A DNA stretch of 38,984 bases from Hyalangium gracile. Lineage in GTDB: Bacteria > Myxococcota > Myxococcia > Myxococcales > Myxococcaceae. Made by a program: the position numbers and the translations under genes. Below, in pieces: positions 1 to 7,572 of this stretch (position 1 is the stretch's first letter; each line of letters begins with the position of its first letter). The stretch spans positions 1-38,984 of the forward strand of contig NZ_JAHXBG010000047.1 in the NCBI RefSeq assembly GCF_020103725.1. The letters run 5' to 3'. The notes beneath the pieces were generated by a model, which saw only the letters and a list, made by a program, of their open reading frames with translations, ran no database searches and had not been told where the DNA came from.

Positions 1-1149
1 GCTCTGCTCGTTCATCGCCTCCAGCTTGGCGCGCAGCTCCTCGGCGTTGACCACCATGGAGCGGAACTTGAGCATGTGGAACGGCTTGCCGTGCAGGCCC
101 ACCCGCTTCTGCAGGAAGAAGACGGGGCCGCGCGAGGTGACCTTGATGAGGAACGCCACCGTCAGCAGCAGCGGCGAGAGCACCAGCAGCGCACCAGCCG
201 AGGAGATGATGTCGAACAGGCGCTTGATGGCCATCTGGTGCGGCCGGGGCGCGTGCGTCACGAAGTGCAGGTAGCCATCGGCCACCGCGTGTCCGTCCTC
301 GGCGCGGGCCCGATCCATGCGGAACGGGTGCGCGGGGATCGCGAAGGGGATGCCGAAGCGCTCGCACAGCTTGATGGCCGCCTGCATCTCCTGCGCGTGC
401 TTCTGCACGTTGCCGGAGATGTAGACGATGTCCACCGGCACCTGGCACAGCACCTCCTCCAGGCGCTCCACCTTGCCGAGCACGGGCCCGGGCACGGCGG
501 ACAGGGACTGCTCGCTGCTGAAGGCCAGGTAGCCGATGACGTGCCGGCGCCCCCGAGCGATCAGATCCTCGCCCGTGAGCCGGCCCATGGCGCCCACGCC
601 CAGGATGAGCGCCTCGTCGATGGGCTCCTCGCGCACCGCGAGCCTGCGGAACACGATCTGCCGCAGCCCCACCACGCTCAGCCACAAGAGCAGCGGGAAG
701 AAGCTCAGCGCCACCACGGGCATCCCGCCGACGATCAGCAGGCGGTCCAGGTAGAGCATGCCGGTGACGGACACCACCGTGATGGACACCAGCGCCAGGT
801 CATCCAGCGGCGCCCGGTCCGAGAAGCGCGGGTCATACAAGCACAGCACCGTGCCCAGCAGCAGCCAGCCCAGCCCCGCCATGCCCAGCAGCAGCCACAG
901 GTCCAGGTTGCCCAGCTGCAGCGAGTGCCCCATCAGCACCGTGGAGCCCAGCAGCGACGCCATCACCAGCGCCAGATCCACCAGCAGGTTCAGCTTGGAC
1001 GCGAAGCCCGGCGCCAGGCGCCCACGCGTCACCTTGGGAGCGGGGGCGGGCTGGGGCAGCTCTCGCGCCTCCGCGCCAGCGCCGGCCGAAGAGGACGCGG
1101 CATCCGTCATGGAAGGGGACAGCTGCTGAGCGAGATGAGGGGACCGCAT
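1..1149 (-). CDS. Polyprenyl-phosphate sugar-1-phosphate transferase, EpsZ/WcaJ-like (3' part outside window)
   Basis: This membrane enzyme family starts exopolysaccharide synthesis by moving a hexose-1-phosphate onto undecaprenyl phosphate. Reading the minus strand from ATG 1149 gives about four N-terminal membrane helices. A nucleotide-binding-like segment follows (ALILGVGAMGRL), then a fifth helix, then the start of the catalytic domain with RLFDIISSAGALLVLSPLL, GPVFFLQKRVG and HMLKFRSM, all typical of bacterial sugar transferases. The frame is still open at base 1, so the C-terminal catalytic end is missing from the window. ATG 1149 is chosen because GGAGG lies about 5 bases upstream. An in-frame ATG at 1110 lacks such a site. 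Myxococcus EpsZ is the closest named relative I recall, but which polysaccharide is made cannot be told. Confidence 0.88.
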   Translation of the reverse strand, partial: MRSPHLAQQLSPSMTDAASSSAGAGAEARELPQPAPAPKVTRGRLAPGFASKLNLLVDLALVMASLLGSTVLMGHSLQLGNLDLWLLLGMAGLGWLLLGTVLCLYDPRFSDRAPLDDLALVSITVVSVTGMLYLDRLLIVGGMPVVALSFFPLLLWLSVVGLRQIVFRRLAVREEPIDEALILGVGAMGRLTGEDLIARGRRHVIGYLAFSSEQSLSAVPGPVLGKVERLEEVLCQVPVDIVYISGNVQKHAQEMQAAIKLCERFGIPFAIPAHPFRMDRARAEDGHAVADGYLHFVTHAPRPHQMAIKRLFDIISSAGALLVLSPLLLTVAFLIKVTSRGPVFFLQKRVGLHGKPFHMLKFRSMVVNAEELRAKLEAMNEQS

Positions 1150-1514
1150 TACGACCTCCGAGACCCGGCGAGCCGGCCTGGAGGCGCCGTTCAGACTCAC
1201 CCCCGGTCCCTCGGACTATACCGGGTTTGATGTTTATCCCCTCCAAGAAAGCTGGAATTTGGTGGTGTGACCATCTCCAGATGTCGTGATTTTGACCACT
1301 CAGGACCACAGTCCGCCCACCTGCCGGTCGCGGTCTGTCCGAGCTTGTCTGCTTGTCATACCAGTTCGCTACCGGTCCGCGACCAGGGCGCCTCCCTGGC
1401 CAGGCTGTTGCCCTGGCACCTCCCACCAGGGGGCCAACACTTCTTCGGACCTGCTTGGAGTCCGCGGTCACCTCGCCGAAGCGGATGGCACTTCGCTGTG
1501 CCCGAGGCGGCCCA
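1150..1514. other. Intergenic region upstream of the sugar transferase, no gene seen
   Basis: About 365 bases between the sugar transferase start and the stop of the small lipoprotein gene, both on the minus strand. Open frames here on either strand have no recognisable protein features and look like high-GC chance frames. The region probably holds the sugar transferase promoter, but no convincing -35/-10 or -24/-12 pair was found. Confidence 0.5.
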
Positions 1515-1805
1515 TCACTCGGTCCTGCGGTTGTTCCGCTCCGGGGTCTGGAGTGCCTTCTGGGCCGCCTCGCGCTCCTGTCTGGCCTGCCGCTGGGTGC
1601 GGCAGCGGCGACGCGGGATGTGGCTGCCAGTCACGGGGATGTCCTCACAGACGAGGGCGTTGTCGTCCTTGCTCGCATCCGCGACCTGCTCTTTCTTCTG
1701 CTCGCCCTGGGCCGTGGCCGCCGGAGCCTGCGGCGACGAAGAGGTGGTCGCGCACCCCAGCAGCAGTCCCAGCATCGCCAGCCCGCCAAGTCTCGTCGTC
1801 TTCAC
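1515..1805 (-). CDS. Small lipoprotein with paired cysteines, unknown function
   Basis: A 96-residue protein starting at GTG 1805, with AGGAG about 8 bases upstream. The N-terminus is a lipoprotein signal, MKTTRLGGLAMLGLLLGC, with the lipid-modified Cys at residue 18. A low-complexity stretch follows, then a compact motif VCEDIPVTGSHIPRRRC and a charged Arg/Gln/Glu-rich tail. The pattern Cys-x(5)-TGS-x-I-x(4)-C resembles small proteobacterial periplasmic proteins of unknown function that carry CxxxxxxGSRIxxxxC. It is probably anchored in the outer membrane facing the periplasm. It is separated from the decayed FUSC gene upstream by about 70 bases. Confidence 0.75.
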   Translation of the reverse strand: MKTTRLGGLAMLGLLLGCATTSSSPQAPAATAQGEQKKEQVADASKDDNALVCEDIPVTGSHIPRRRCRTQRQARQEREAAQKALQTPERNNRRTE

Positions 1806-1872
1806 GTGGGAGTCTCCTCTCGCCTGTCCACCGGCAGCGGGGCCATGGCGCGCCCCTCCTCCCGATGTTCGC

Positions 1873-2945
1873 TCAGGTCATCCTGCGCCGCGAGCGGAAC
1901 CCTCCGAGGCTGGCGTAGACCTCCAGGAGCGCGTCATCGCTGCGCTCCAGCCAGTGAAGGACGCGAGGTGGACCGGCTGCTCGGTGCCCTGCCCCTCCGC
2001 TCCACGGCGACGCGGCCCGGCAACACCGCGGGGGCCTCGAGGAACGAGGCGACGCTGTGGAGCGTCTCGACGGCCGCCCGCTGGACACGAGGGCTGGTGC
2101 GGGACGGGAGGAGCACGACCGCGACCACCCCGCCGATGAAGGCGCCAATGGCGGTCTCCTCCACCCGCAGGAAGAGCAGGTCCGAGGAGTAGCGCCCGAG
2201 CAGGCTGTAGAGCACGGACAGGAGCGCGGTGAACCAGAAGACCATCCACGCGTAGGAGACCCGGATCAGATAGAAGCCCAGGAAGACGCGGAGGAAGATG
2301 AGCACGAACTCGAGATGCCGGTGGCCGCTCACCGCGCTGGCGAGGACGACGCCGGCCACCACGCCGATGACGCTGCCGAGGAAGCGGTGCCACGCGCGCA
2401 GCAGGATGTCTTCTGCGGGCCGCAGCCCCTGGGCGAGGACCGCCGGTCTGGCGCGCTCGCTCTGCTGCTCCACCGCCAGCGCGGCCTCGTTCACGCGCCA
2501 GACTGCGCGCTGGAACAGCCGGGTCCGTCGGCGCTCGCTCGACACCTCCAGGGCGTCGGAGAGGTCCGCCAGCAGGAGGGTGATGGAGCGGCGGAAGGCC
2601 GCGAACGTGCGACGCAGCGTCCGAACGGAGCGATCCGGCACCAGCCAGAGCCGGACTCCATGGTAGGAGGTGACGCCCGCCACGACGACGCTGGCCGCCA
2701 CCCAGGGCAGCTGCGCGACCGGCGCGTGGAAGAAGAGCGACAGGAAGAGCGTCATGAAGGCGATCATCCCCAGCGCCAGGCCGCGAGGGCCGAAGCGCTG
2801 AGCGGAGACCGCCAGGAAGATGACCACGAGGAACACGACCGCGCTGACGGCCAGGCTCACAGCGGCCAGGGTGCCCAGACACACGGCGGCCACGGAGACG
2901 GAGCACCAGGCACGGCGCCAGGCTCGGCGCCTGCCCTCCTGGCTG
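1873..2945 (-). pseudogene. Eroded FUSC-family (aromatic acid exporter-like) transporter
   Basis: FUSC proteins are large inner-membrane exporters of about 650-700 residues with two related membrane halves. This minus-strand frame keeps an N-half segment (AQRFGPRGLALGMIAFM, then LVPDRSVRTLRRTFAAFRR) and a C-half segment (RAWHRFLGSVIGVVAGVVL, then VEETAIGAFIGGVVAVVLL). Three lesions are visible. The first membrane helices are absent, because the frame runs straight into the 3' end of the metallo-hydrolase gene at 2946. The linker and early C-half are missing between QSERARPAVL and the RAWHRFLG motif. The C-terminal end appears to continue in another frame (LERSDDALLEVYASLGGF, ending at 1873). 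It is probably non-functional. A functional half-size variant cannot be fully excluded. Confidence 0.62.
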
Positions 2946-3965
2946 TCAGCGGGCGATGTCCAGCGGATCCAGCCCCCTGCCCAGCTCGAACGAGGCGCCC
3001 ACGGCACCGACGACACAGGTGCTCCGCTGCAGCCCGGCCAGCTCGCGCAGGCGGAACACGGCCTCGATGCCGGTGCAGTGAGCGCCCATGAGGTGGCCGA
3101 GCTTCATCTCCTTCAGCTTGCGCCCGGTCCACGCAAGCACCTTCTCGTCCGCGCGGAACAGGTGGAGGCCGCCGATGACGGCGTGGAGGGGAGCGGGCCG
3201 CACCTGCTTCCGAGCCGCCTCGGCGATGTTGATGATGCCGGCGTGCCCACAGCCCGTCACGACGACCAGCCCCTGCTCCGTGTCGATGACGAGCGACTGG
3301 TCCTCGGGGAGGTTGTCCTCGACGAGCCCCTGAGGCGCCTGCATCTGTCCCTTGCCGCTCCAGTTGCGCTCCGGGTGGATGCGAGGCACGGGACCGGTGA
3401 GCCACACGCCAGGCGCCAGCTCCTGGGGCCCGGAGTGCTCGATGAAGCGGCCCCCAGCAGCCTCGTAGGTAGCGCGGGTGGCCACCATGGGGTTGCCCTC
3501 TCCTCCAGCCTTTCGGGGGCGGCTCCAGAAGATGCCCTGGCCGACGTGGGCCCGCGAGAGCGCGGCCGGATTCTGCCTGGCGAGCTCGGTGCGCAGGGTG
3601 ACCAGTCCCCCCGTGTGGTCGTCGTGGTTGTGGCTGAGGATGACGTCGGTGACGCCGGAGAGCTCGACGCCCAGCGCCTTGGCGTTCTGGAGCACGGTGT
3701 TGGGGAAGTAGCCCGTATCGAAGAGGATCCGGTGGCCATCCGCCTCGACGACCGCGGCGAAGCCCCACTCCCCCAAGACCTGGTCGTCCGCGAGCATGGT
3801 GGAGAGCACCGTGATCTTCAGGTTCTTCACGCGGGTCCGAGGCGCCTTCGCATCGGGCGCGGCCGCGGAGGGGGCGGCCGCGGCCGGTTTGGGAGCCTCG
3901 GCGCGGGCGGCAGGAACGAGCAGTAGGGTCAGGGCTGCGCACAGCAGCAGGCGAAGCGTCCTCAT
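2946..3965 (-). CDS. Secreted metallo-beta-lactamase-fold hydrolase (COG1237 / dihydropterin-type family)
   Basis: A 339-residue protein with a signal peptide (MRTLRLLLCAALTLLLVPAARA) and an Ala/Pro-rich spacer, followed by a metallo-beta-lactamase fold. The metal motif HNHDDH is at residues 112-117, within SHNHDDHTGG. Further likely ligands are the His in VVVTGCGHAGI and a late His in LMGAHCTG. The order and spacing fit the COG1237 group, which includes archaeal ribofuranosylaminobenzene-phosphate synthase homologues; those names do not establish the substrate here. It acts outside the cytoplasm. It lies 67 bases downstream of the GH5 gene on the same strand and may belong to that transcript. 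Confidence 0.85.
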   Translation of the reverse strand: MRTLRLLLCAALTLLLVPAARAEAPKPAAAAPSAAAPDAKAPRTRVKNLKITVLSTMLADDQVLGEWGFAAVVEADGHRILFDTGYFPNTVLQNAKALGVELSGVTDVILSHNHDDHTGGLVTLRTELARQNPAALSRAHVGQGIFWSRPRKAGGEGNPMVATRATYEAAGGRFIEHSGPQELAPGVWLTGPVPRIHPERNWSGKGQMQAPQGLVEDNLPEDQSLVIDTEQGLVVVTGCGHAGIINIAEAARKQVRPAPLHAVIGGLHLFRADEKVLAWTGRKLKEMKLGHLMGAHCTGIEAVFRLRELAGLQRSTCVVGAVGASFELGRGLDPLDIAR

Positions 3966-4032
3966 GCGCCCAGGATGCGCGATCCCCGAGGCTCCAGCCA
4001 GCCCGAAGGCAGCGCCCGCGCCTCACCCGTCG

Positions 4033-5295
4033 CTACGGAATCAGGGGGGCGAGCGCGGGTGAGATGAGGTTGTGCTTCTCCTGCTGCAGCGTCGTCCAGT
4101 CCGCCTGGAGCAAGCCTCCGGTGTCATCGGAGTTCGGGTTGAGCGACCAGAAGGCGAAGCTCATCCGGTTGCTCTGGAGGTAGCCCGAGAGCGTCTGGAG
4201 CCACTGCCGGTCCGACTCCGTCTCCAGCTTCGTGCCGAACTCGCCCACCCAGACGGGAGCGCGGTTCTCCTTCACGAGGAAGCCCCAGGTGGCATCCCAC
4301 ACCCCCGGCAGGTTGGCCGGGTAGCCGGTGCTCGGCTTGTTCTGGAACCACGGCTGCCCGTACACGCTCTCCGGGTAGTCGTGCGTCGAGTACACCAGCC
4401 GCCCCGAGACGTTCAGCCGCACCGGGAAGTCCCGGGCTCCGCGCAGGTTCCCGCCCCACCAGTACCAGTTGTTGGCGTAGCTCTCGATGCCCTCGACGAT
4501 GATGAGCAGGTCCGGGTTCTCGGCGAGGATGGCGTTGCCCGCGCGCTCGGCGGCGAGCCTCCAGTCCGTGTCGAGGTTGCCGTCCCCCCAGGTGGCGCGG
4601 CCGTGGGGCTCGTTGTGCAGGTCCACGCCCACCACCGTGGGATTTCCCTTGTAGCGGTGCGCGAGCATCTTCCAGTCGTCGATCCACGCCTTCTCCTCGG
4701 TGGCGCGGTTGCTTCGGTACCAGAGCTCCGACTGGCTGGAGGCATCCGGGCGGTGCCGGTCGAGCACCACGCGCAGCCCGCGCTGCCGGGCCGCGTCGAT
4801 GATGCGGTCCATGACCTCCAGCGAGGTGAGCCCCTGGAGCTCCGGGTTGAGCGAGTAGCTCACGAAGGCCGGATCCGGGGACACGCCCGAGCGCAGCATC
4901 TCGTTGCTGTAGGGCAGGCGCAGCGAGTTGTAGCCCAGGGCCTTCATCTGATCGAGCAGGCTCCCCATCGAGCGCCGATCCAGGCCATAGGGCACGCGCG
5001 AGCTGCCCTCGAAGCCGAACCAGTTCAGCCCGGTGAGGCGCACCTCCTGCCCGGTGGACGTCTCGATGCGCGAGCCCACGGTGCGCAGGTAGCCCATCGC
5101 CCCGCTCGAGGTACCGCCGTCGGTCCCGCCATCGGGGCCTCCGTTCATGCCCCCATCGGGGCCCGCGTCCGCGCCTGCCCCGCTTCCCGCGTCGGCGCCT
5201 GCGTCCACGCCTCCGTCGGAGGGAGGCTCCATCGAGCTCTCCGAACACGCGGCGACACACATCACCACTCCCAAGAACAGCCCGACTCTGCTCAT
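4033..5295 (-). CDS. GH5 endoglucanase (cellulase-like) lipoprotein
   Basis: A 420-residue glycoside hydrolase family 5 enzyme, expected to cut internal beta-1,4-type glycan bonds. The N-terminus is a lipoprotein signal ending VMCVAAC (Cys17). A Gly/Asp/Ala linker occupies residues 27-65, and the catalytic barrel runs from about 68 to 420. The acid/base Glu229 lies in VDLHNEPHG and the nucleophile Glu352 in WVGEFGT. Other GH5 marks are LNWFGFEG and STHDYPE. ATG 5295 has GGAGGG just upstream, so a longer in-frame start at 5826 was rejected. The start codon overlaps the expected stop of the upstream membrane gene as ATGA, which suggests coupled translation. It is likely displayed on the cell surface by its lipid anchor. 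Confidence 0.93.
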   Translation of the reverse strand: MSRVGLFLGVVMCVAACSESSMEPPSDGGVDAGADAGSGAGADAGPDGGMNGGPDGGTDGGTSSGAMGYLRTVGSRIETSTGQEVRLTGLNWFGFEGSSRVPYGLDRRSMGSLLDQMKALGYNSLRLPYSNEMLRSGVSPDPAFVSYSLNPELQGLTSLEVMDRIIDAARQRGLRVVLDRHRPDASSQSELWYRSNRATEEKAWIDDWKMLAHRYKGNPTVVGVDLHNEPHGRATWGDGNLDTDWRLAAERAGNAILAENPDLLIIVEGIESYANNWYWWGGNLRGARDFPVRLNVSGRLVYSTHDYPESVYGQPWFQNKPSTGYPANLPGVWDATWGFLVKENRAPVWVGEFGTKLETESDRQWLQTLSGYLQSNRMSFAFWSLNPNSDDTGGLLQADWTTLQQEKHNLISPALAPLIP

Positions 5296-5826
5296 ACGCT
5301 GCCCTCCATGCTCAACTGCGTGGGAGAACGAGCCGCGGAACACCGCCGCCAGCCCAGCTTCAGCGAGACCAGGAGGGCAGGCAGCGCGAGGAGATCCGTG
5401 GGATCCACCACGTGCGCGACAGGCCTGACAGGGGGAAGCGGGCCGCCCTCCACGAGCGCCCGGATGGCAAGGAAGGGCCACTGCAGCCCCCCCCAGCCCC
5501 CACTGCCAGCCGGCCCCCGCGACCGCCGAGAGCTTGATCGCCGAGAAGCACAGCGCCGTGAGGACGACGCAGCCCACCAGCACCTTGAGAGAGGGATGGA
5601 AGGCTCGCGCGCCGCGCGCACTCACCTGCTCCCAGAGCGCCTGGAGCACCAGGGGGAACATGGCGAGCCCCGCCACATCCGAGAGCTTCCCCGTCCACCA
5701 CGAGGGCCAGCGGGCCTTCAGGTAGTGGTCGTTGAGGATGAGCACGGCCACCGCCGCCAGCACCAGCGGGTGCAGCAGCGCGCTGCTGGGAAAAGGCCTC
5801 GGCGGTGGGCTCACGGGAGCGCGCAC
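5292..5826 (-). pseudogene. Membrane protein gene interrupted by +1 base in a G8 tract
   Basis: Starting at GTG 5826 (CGGAG upstream, 3 bases after the preceding stop), the frame encodes a membrane protein with NDHYLKARWPSWWTGKLSD and VAGLAMFPLVLQALW, then a second hydrophobic segment. This resembles a family of deltaproteobacterial membrane proteins with a TGKLSDxAGL motif. At the run of eight C on the plus strand (5487-5494) the sensible frame changes. Downstream it reads LQWPFLAIRALVEG and VVDPTDLLALPALL. Removing one base from the run rejoins both parts into one 177-residue protein whose stop overlaps the GH5 ATG as ATGA. It could be a sequencing error, a phase-variable gene or a recent mutation. 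Function is unknown. Confidence 0.75.
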
Positions 5827-5829
5827 GCG

Positions 5830-6495
5830 TCAGCGCTCCGACAAGGTGACATCCAGGCGCTCCCCATCGGCATTGGAAGCCTGGGCGTTCGCGATGACGC
5901 TCCAGGTCGAGCTCAAGGTGCTCTCCGAGGGAGGCTCCTGGCTGACGAGCTCCAGCTCCTGGCGTTCGAACTCGAGACGGAACGTAGCCTCGCACCGACG
6001 GGTGAAGCGACAGACTTCGATGGGCGGGTTGCCCAGGACGAGGGGATGGACCGCGTCACGGCTGTCACCGACCATCACCGCCCTCTCCGCCACGATGCGC
6101 TTGTCACGCTCGTCCACGACGCGGACACGGAACCACGGCCGGACCGCCATCTCCTTCTCGCTCAGGTTTTTCCAGCGGTGATGGACCTCGAAGCTCAGCG
6201 AGATGAGCTCGAACTCGATGTCCTCGGCGGCCACCGGCGGCGCCTCTTCCTGTTCCTCGCCGGGAGGTGGCACCGGGCTCGGCGTCGGAGCCTCCTTCGC
6301 GGTGACCTTCAGGGCTACCCGTCGCGACTCCCGGACCGAGCGCGCGGTCAGCTGGACAGCGCGGCCCTCGAAGCGGACGGGCTCCGCCGGTGAATAGGAG
6401 GACTGGCAGGCAGCCAGCAGGGGCAGGAAGCCCAGGAGCCAGGTGCGTCTGGCGACCTGGCGGCGAAGCAGGGACCAGCGGGAAGCAGGGTTCAT
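5830..6495 (-). CDS. Lipoprotein of unknown function, paralogue of the gene at 6539-7135
   Basis: A 221-residue protein with a basic N-terminus and lipoprotein signal LLGFLPLLAAC (Cys30). A Pro/Glu-rich spacer at about residues 71-88 follows, then a beta-rich domain. ATG 6495 is preceded by GGGAG. The domain shares a layout with the neighbouring upstream protein: VRPWFRVRV against ARPWLHARL, a Cys pair (VCRFTRRCEATFRLEFE against SRCMLNEVCEWEVPLELEL), and similar C-terminal beta strands. The two therefore look like a diverged tandem duplication, one lipid-anchored and one soluble. It is the second gene of the operon ending in GH5 and stops 3 bases before the next start. No known family is recognised. 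Confidence 0.8.
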   Translation of the reverse strand: MNPASRWSLLRRQVARRTWLLGFLPLLAACQSSYSPAEPVRFEGRAVQLTARSVRESRRVALKVTAKEAPTPSPVPPPGEEQEEAPPVAAEDIEFELISLSFEVHHRWKNLSEKEMAVRPWFRVRVVDERDKRIVAERAVMVGDSRDAVHPLVLGNPPIEVCRFTRRCEATFRLEFERQELELVSQEPPSESTLSSTWSVIANAQASNADGERLDVTLSER

Positions 6496-6538
6496 GTTTT
6501 CTCCCAGTGGACTCCGATTCGAGACGTGGGACGGTGGC

Positions 6539-7135
6539 TCAGAGGGAGAGGAGCTCCACGGTGAAGCCCTCGGGCACCTTGGAGGCGTCCACGACACGCG
6601 CCGCCACCTCCACGTTCCAGGAGAGGGTGACGGACCCTTCGACGACCTGGGTCTGGAGCTCCAGCTCGAGCGGAACCTCCCACTCGCACACCTCGTTGAG
6701 CATGCAGCGGGAGAAGGAGGCGGCACGCACCTCCAGCACCTGCTGACTGACGGGATTCCTCTCGAGGATCAGCAGCTCGTCTCCGTCGCGCTCCTCCTCG
6801 CCCATGGACAGCCGCGCGTGCAGCCAGGGCCTCGCCGCGTGCTCGGGGTTCTTGGGCGTCCAGCTCGCGGAGATCCGCGCCGTCATCTCCACCTCGACGG
6901 ACTTCTTGGAGGGCGGCTGCGCCCCGGAGACCCGAACCAGGAAGTGGCGTGTCACCCGGGGGGCGTCTTGCGTCGTCAGGCGCAGGAAGTCGCTCGAGTG
7001 GTGCGCGACGACCTCCGGCGACCGCTCCGTCTCGGCCGAAGCCATCACGGCGATGCACGCCACGGACAGAGCGAGGCGAGCCGCCCAACGGTGAAAGCGG
7101 GAGACTGCTGGCATCGACAGGTTCGAGGGCTCCAT
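6539..7135 (-). CDS. Secreted protein of unknown function, first gene of the GH5 operon
   Basis: A 198-residue protein with a Sec signal peptide (RWAARLALSVACIAVMASAE, cleavage expected after ASA). ATG 7135 has GGAG about 8 bases upstream; an internal ATG eight codons later (MPAVSRF) is also possible. The mature domain is beta-rich and contains ARPWLHARLSMGEEE and a Cys pair in SRCMLNEVCEWEVPLELEL. These align with the lipoprotein encoded directly downstream, 43 bases away. Unlike that protein it has no lipobox, so it is probably free in the periplasm or secreted. A strong hairpin at 7166-7209 separates it from the Cys-rich peptide gene upstream, so it probably begins its own transcript. No function is known. 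Confidence 0.8.
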   Translation of the reverse strand: MEPSNLSMPAVSRFHRWAARLALSVACIAVMASAETERSPEVVAHHSSDFLRLTTQDAPRVTRHFLVRVSGAQPPSKKSVEVEMTARISASWTPKNPEHAARPWLHARLSMGEEERDGDELLILERNPVSQQVLEVRAASFSRCMLNEVCEWEVPLELELQTQVVEGSVTLSWNVEVAARVVDASKVPEGFTVELLSL

Positions 7136-7165
7136 CGAGGACTCCGTCCCGGGCAGGCAGACGCC

Positions 7166-7209
7166 GGCGGTATCCGCCTGCCGGGTCGGGCCAGCAGGCG
7201 GACACCGCC
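7166..7209 (-). terminator. Long hairpin after the Cys-rich peptide gene
   Basis: The arms GGCGGTATCCGCCTGC (7166-7181) and GCAGGCGGACACCGCC (7194-7209) pair at 15 of 16 positions around a 12-base loop. The hairpin begins 13 bases past the stop of the gene at 7223-7429. There is no T-run, so it could end transcription in another way or protect the 3' end of the mRNA. Confidence 0.6.
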
Positions 7210-7222
7210 ATGGGCGGGCCGA

Positions 7223-7429
7223 TCAGTCGATGCAGATGTTCCGCACGCAGCAGTTCCAACAGACGGTGCGGCTCCCGCCCGCGAGCTCACACTGGTAGAC
7301 ACACCGCGCCATCTCCTCCGTGATGCGAGGGGCCTCGGCCTCCGGCGCGCCGCGCGAGGCGGCGGCGGCGGCCCCCCCGATTCCCAGACCCATCAGGAAG
7401 ACACTTGCGGCGATCAGCTTGCTCTTCAT
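7223..7429 (-). CDS. Short secreted cysteine-rich peptide
   Basis: A 68-residue protein starting at ATG 7429, with GAGGAGC about 5 bases upstream. A Sec signal peptide (MKSKLIAASVFLMGLGIGGA) is followed by an acidic spacer and a short cysteine-rich end with six Cys: CVYQCELAGG, then TVCWNCCVRNICID. Exported peptides with clustered Cys usually fold around disulfides or bind metal. The adjacent Cys-Cys and the final C-I-D are notable. It is flanked by hairpins on both sides (7166-7209 and 7516-7542), so it is probably transcribed alone. It could be a structural peptide, a bacteriocin-like peptide or a metal-binding peptide; nothing in the sequence decides this. Confidence 0.78.
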   Translation of the reverse strand: MKSKLIAASVFLMGLGIGGAAAAASRGAPEAEAPRITEEMARCVYQCELAGGSRTVCWNCCVRNICID

Positions 7430-7515
7430 GTCGAGCTCCTCTCGGCAGTGAGTGCGCCCTTTGTCTGGGCGTGGACGCAACATACCGCGCGCGCCGATGA
7501 GCTGTCTCGACTGGA

Positions 7516-7542
7516 GACTCCTCGGCGCATCGCCGAGGAGTC
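7516..7542 (-). terminator. Perfect 12-bp hairpin downstream of the propeller-like lipoprotein gene
   Basis: GACTCCTCGGCG and CGCCGAGGAGTC pair perfectly around a 3-base loop, about 30 bases past the stop of the gene at 7573-9057. The stem is GC-rich and has no clear T-run on the minus strand. It most likely ends or protects that transcript before the Cys-rich peptide gene. Confidence 0.62.
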
Positions 7543-7572
7543 AGCGGCCTCGAGAGGATGACGACCGCCTCG

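Noticed and set aside
76-1230. Long plus-strand open frame of 384 codons
   Set aside because: It is antisense to the clear sugar transferase and is dominated by His/Gln/Arg/Ala, typical of a shadow frame in high-GC DNA.
1488-1503. TGGCAC followed by TGTGC, sigma-54-like
   Set aside because: The GG-GC spacing is 11 rather than 10 and it faces away from any start on the plus strand.
5296-5826. In-frame upstream extension of GH5 to a 597-residue protein
   Set aside because: Its first half is the upstream membrane protein in its first frame; the lipoprotein signal and GGAGGG place the GH5 start at 5295.
4072-6393. Plus-strand open frame of 773 codons
   Set aside because: It lies opposite the GH5 gene and its operon, has no recognisable motif and shows shadow-frame composition.
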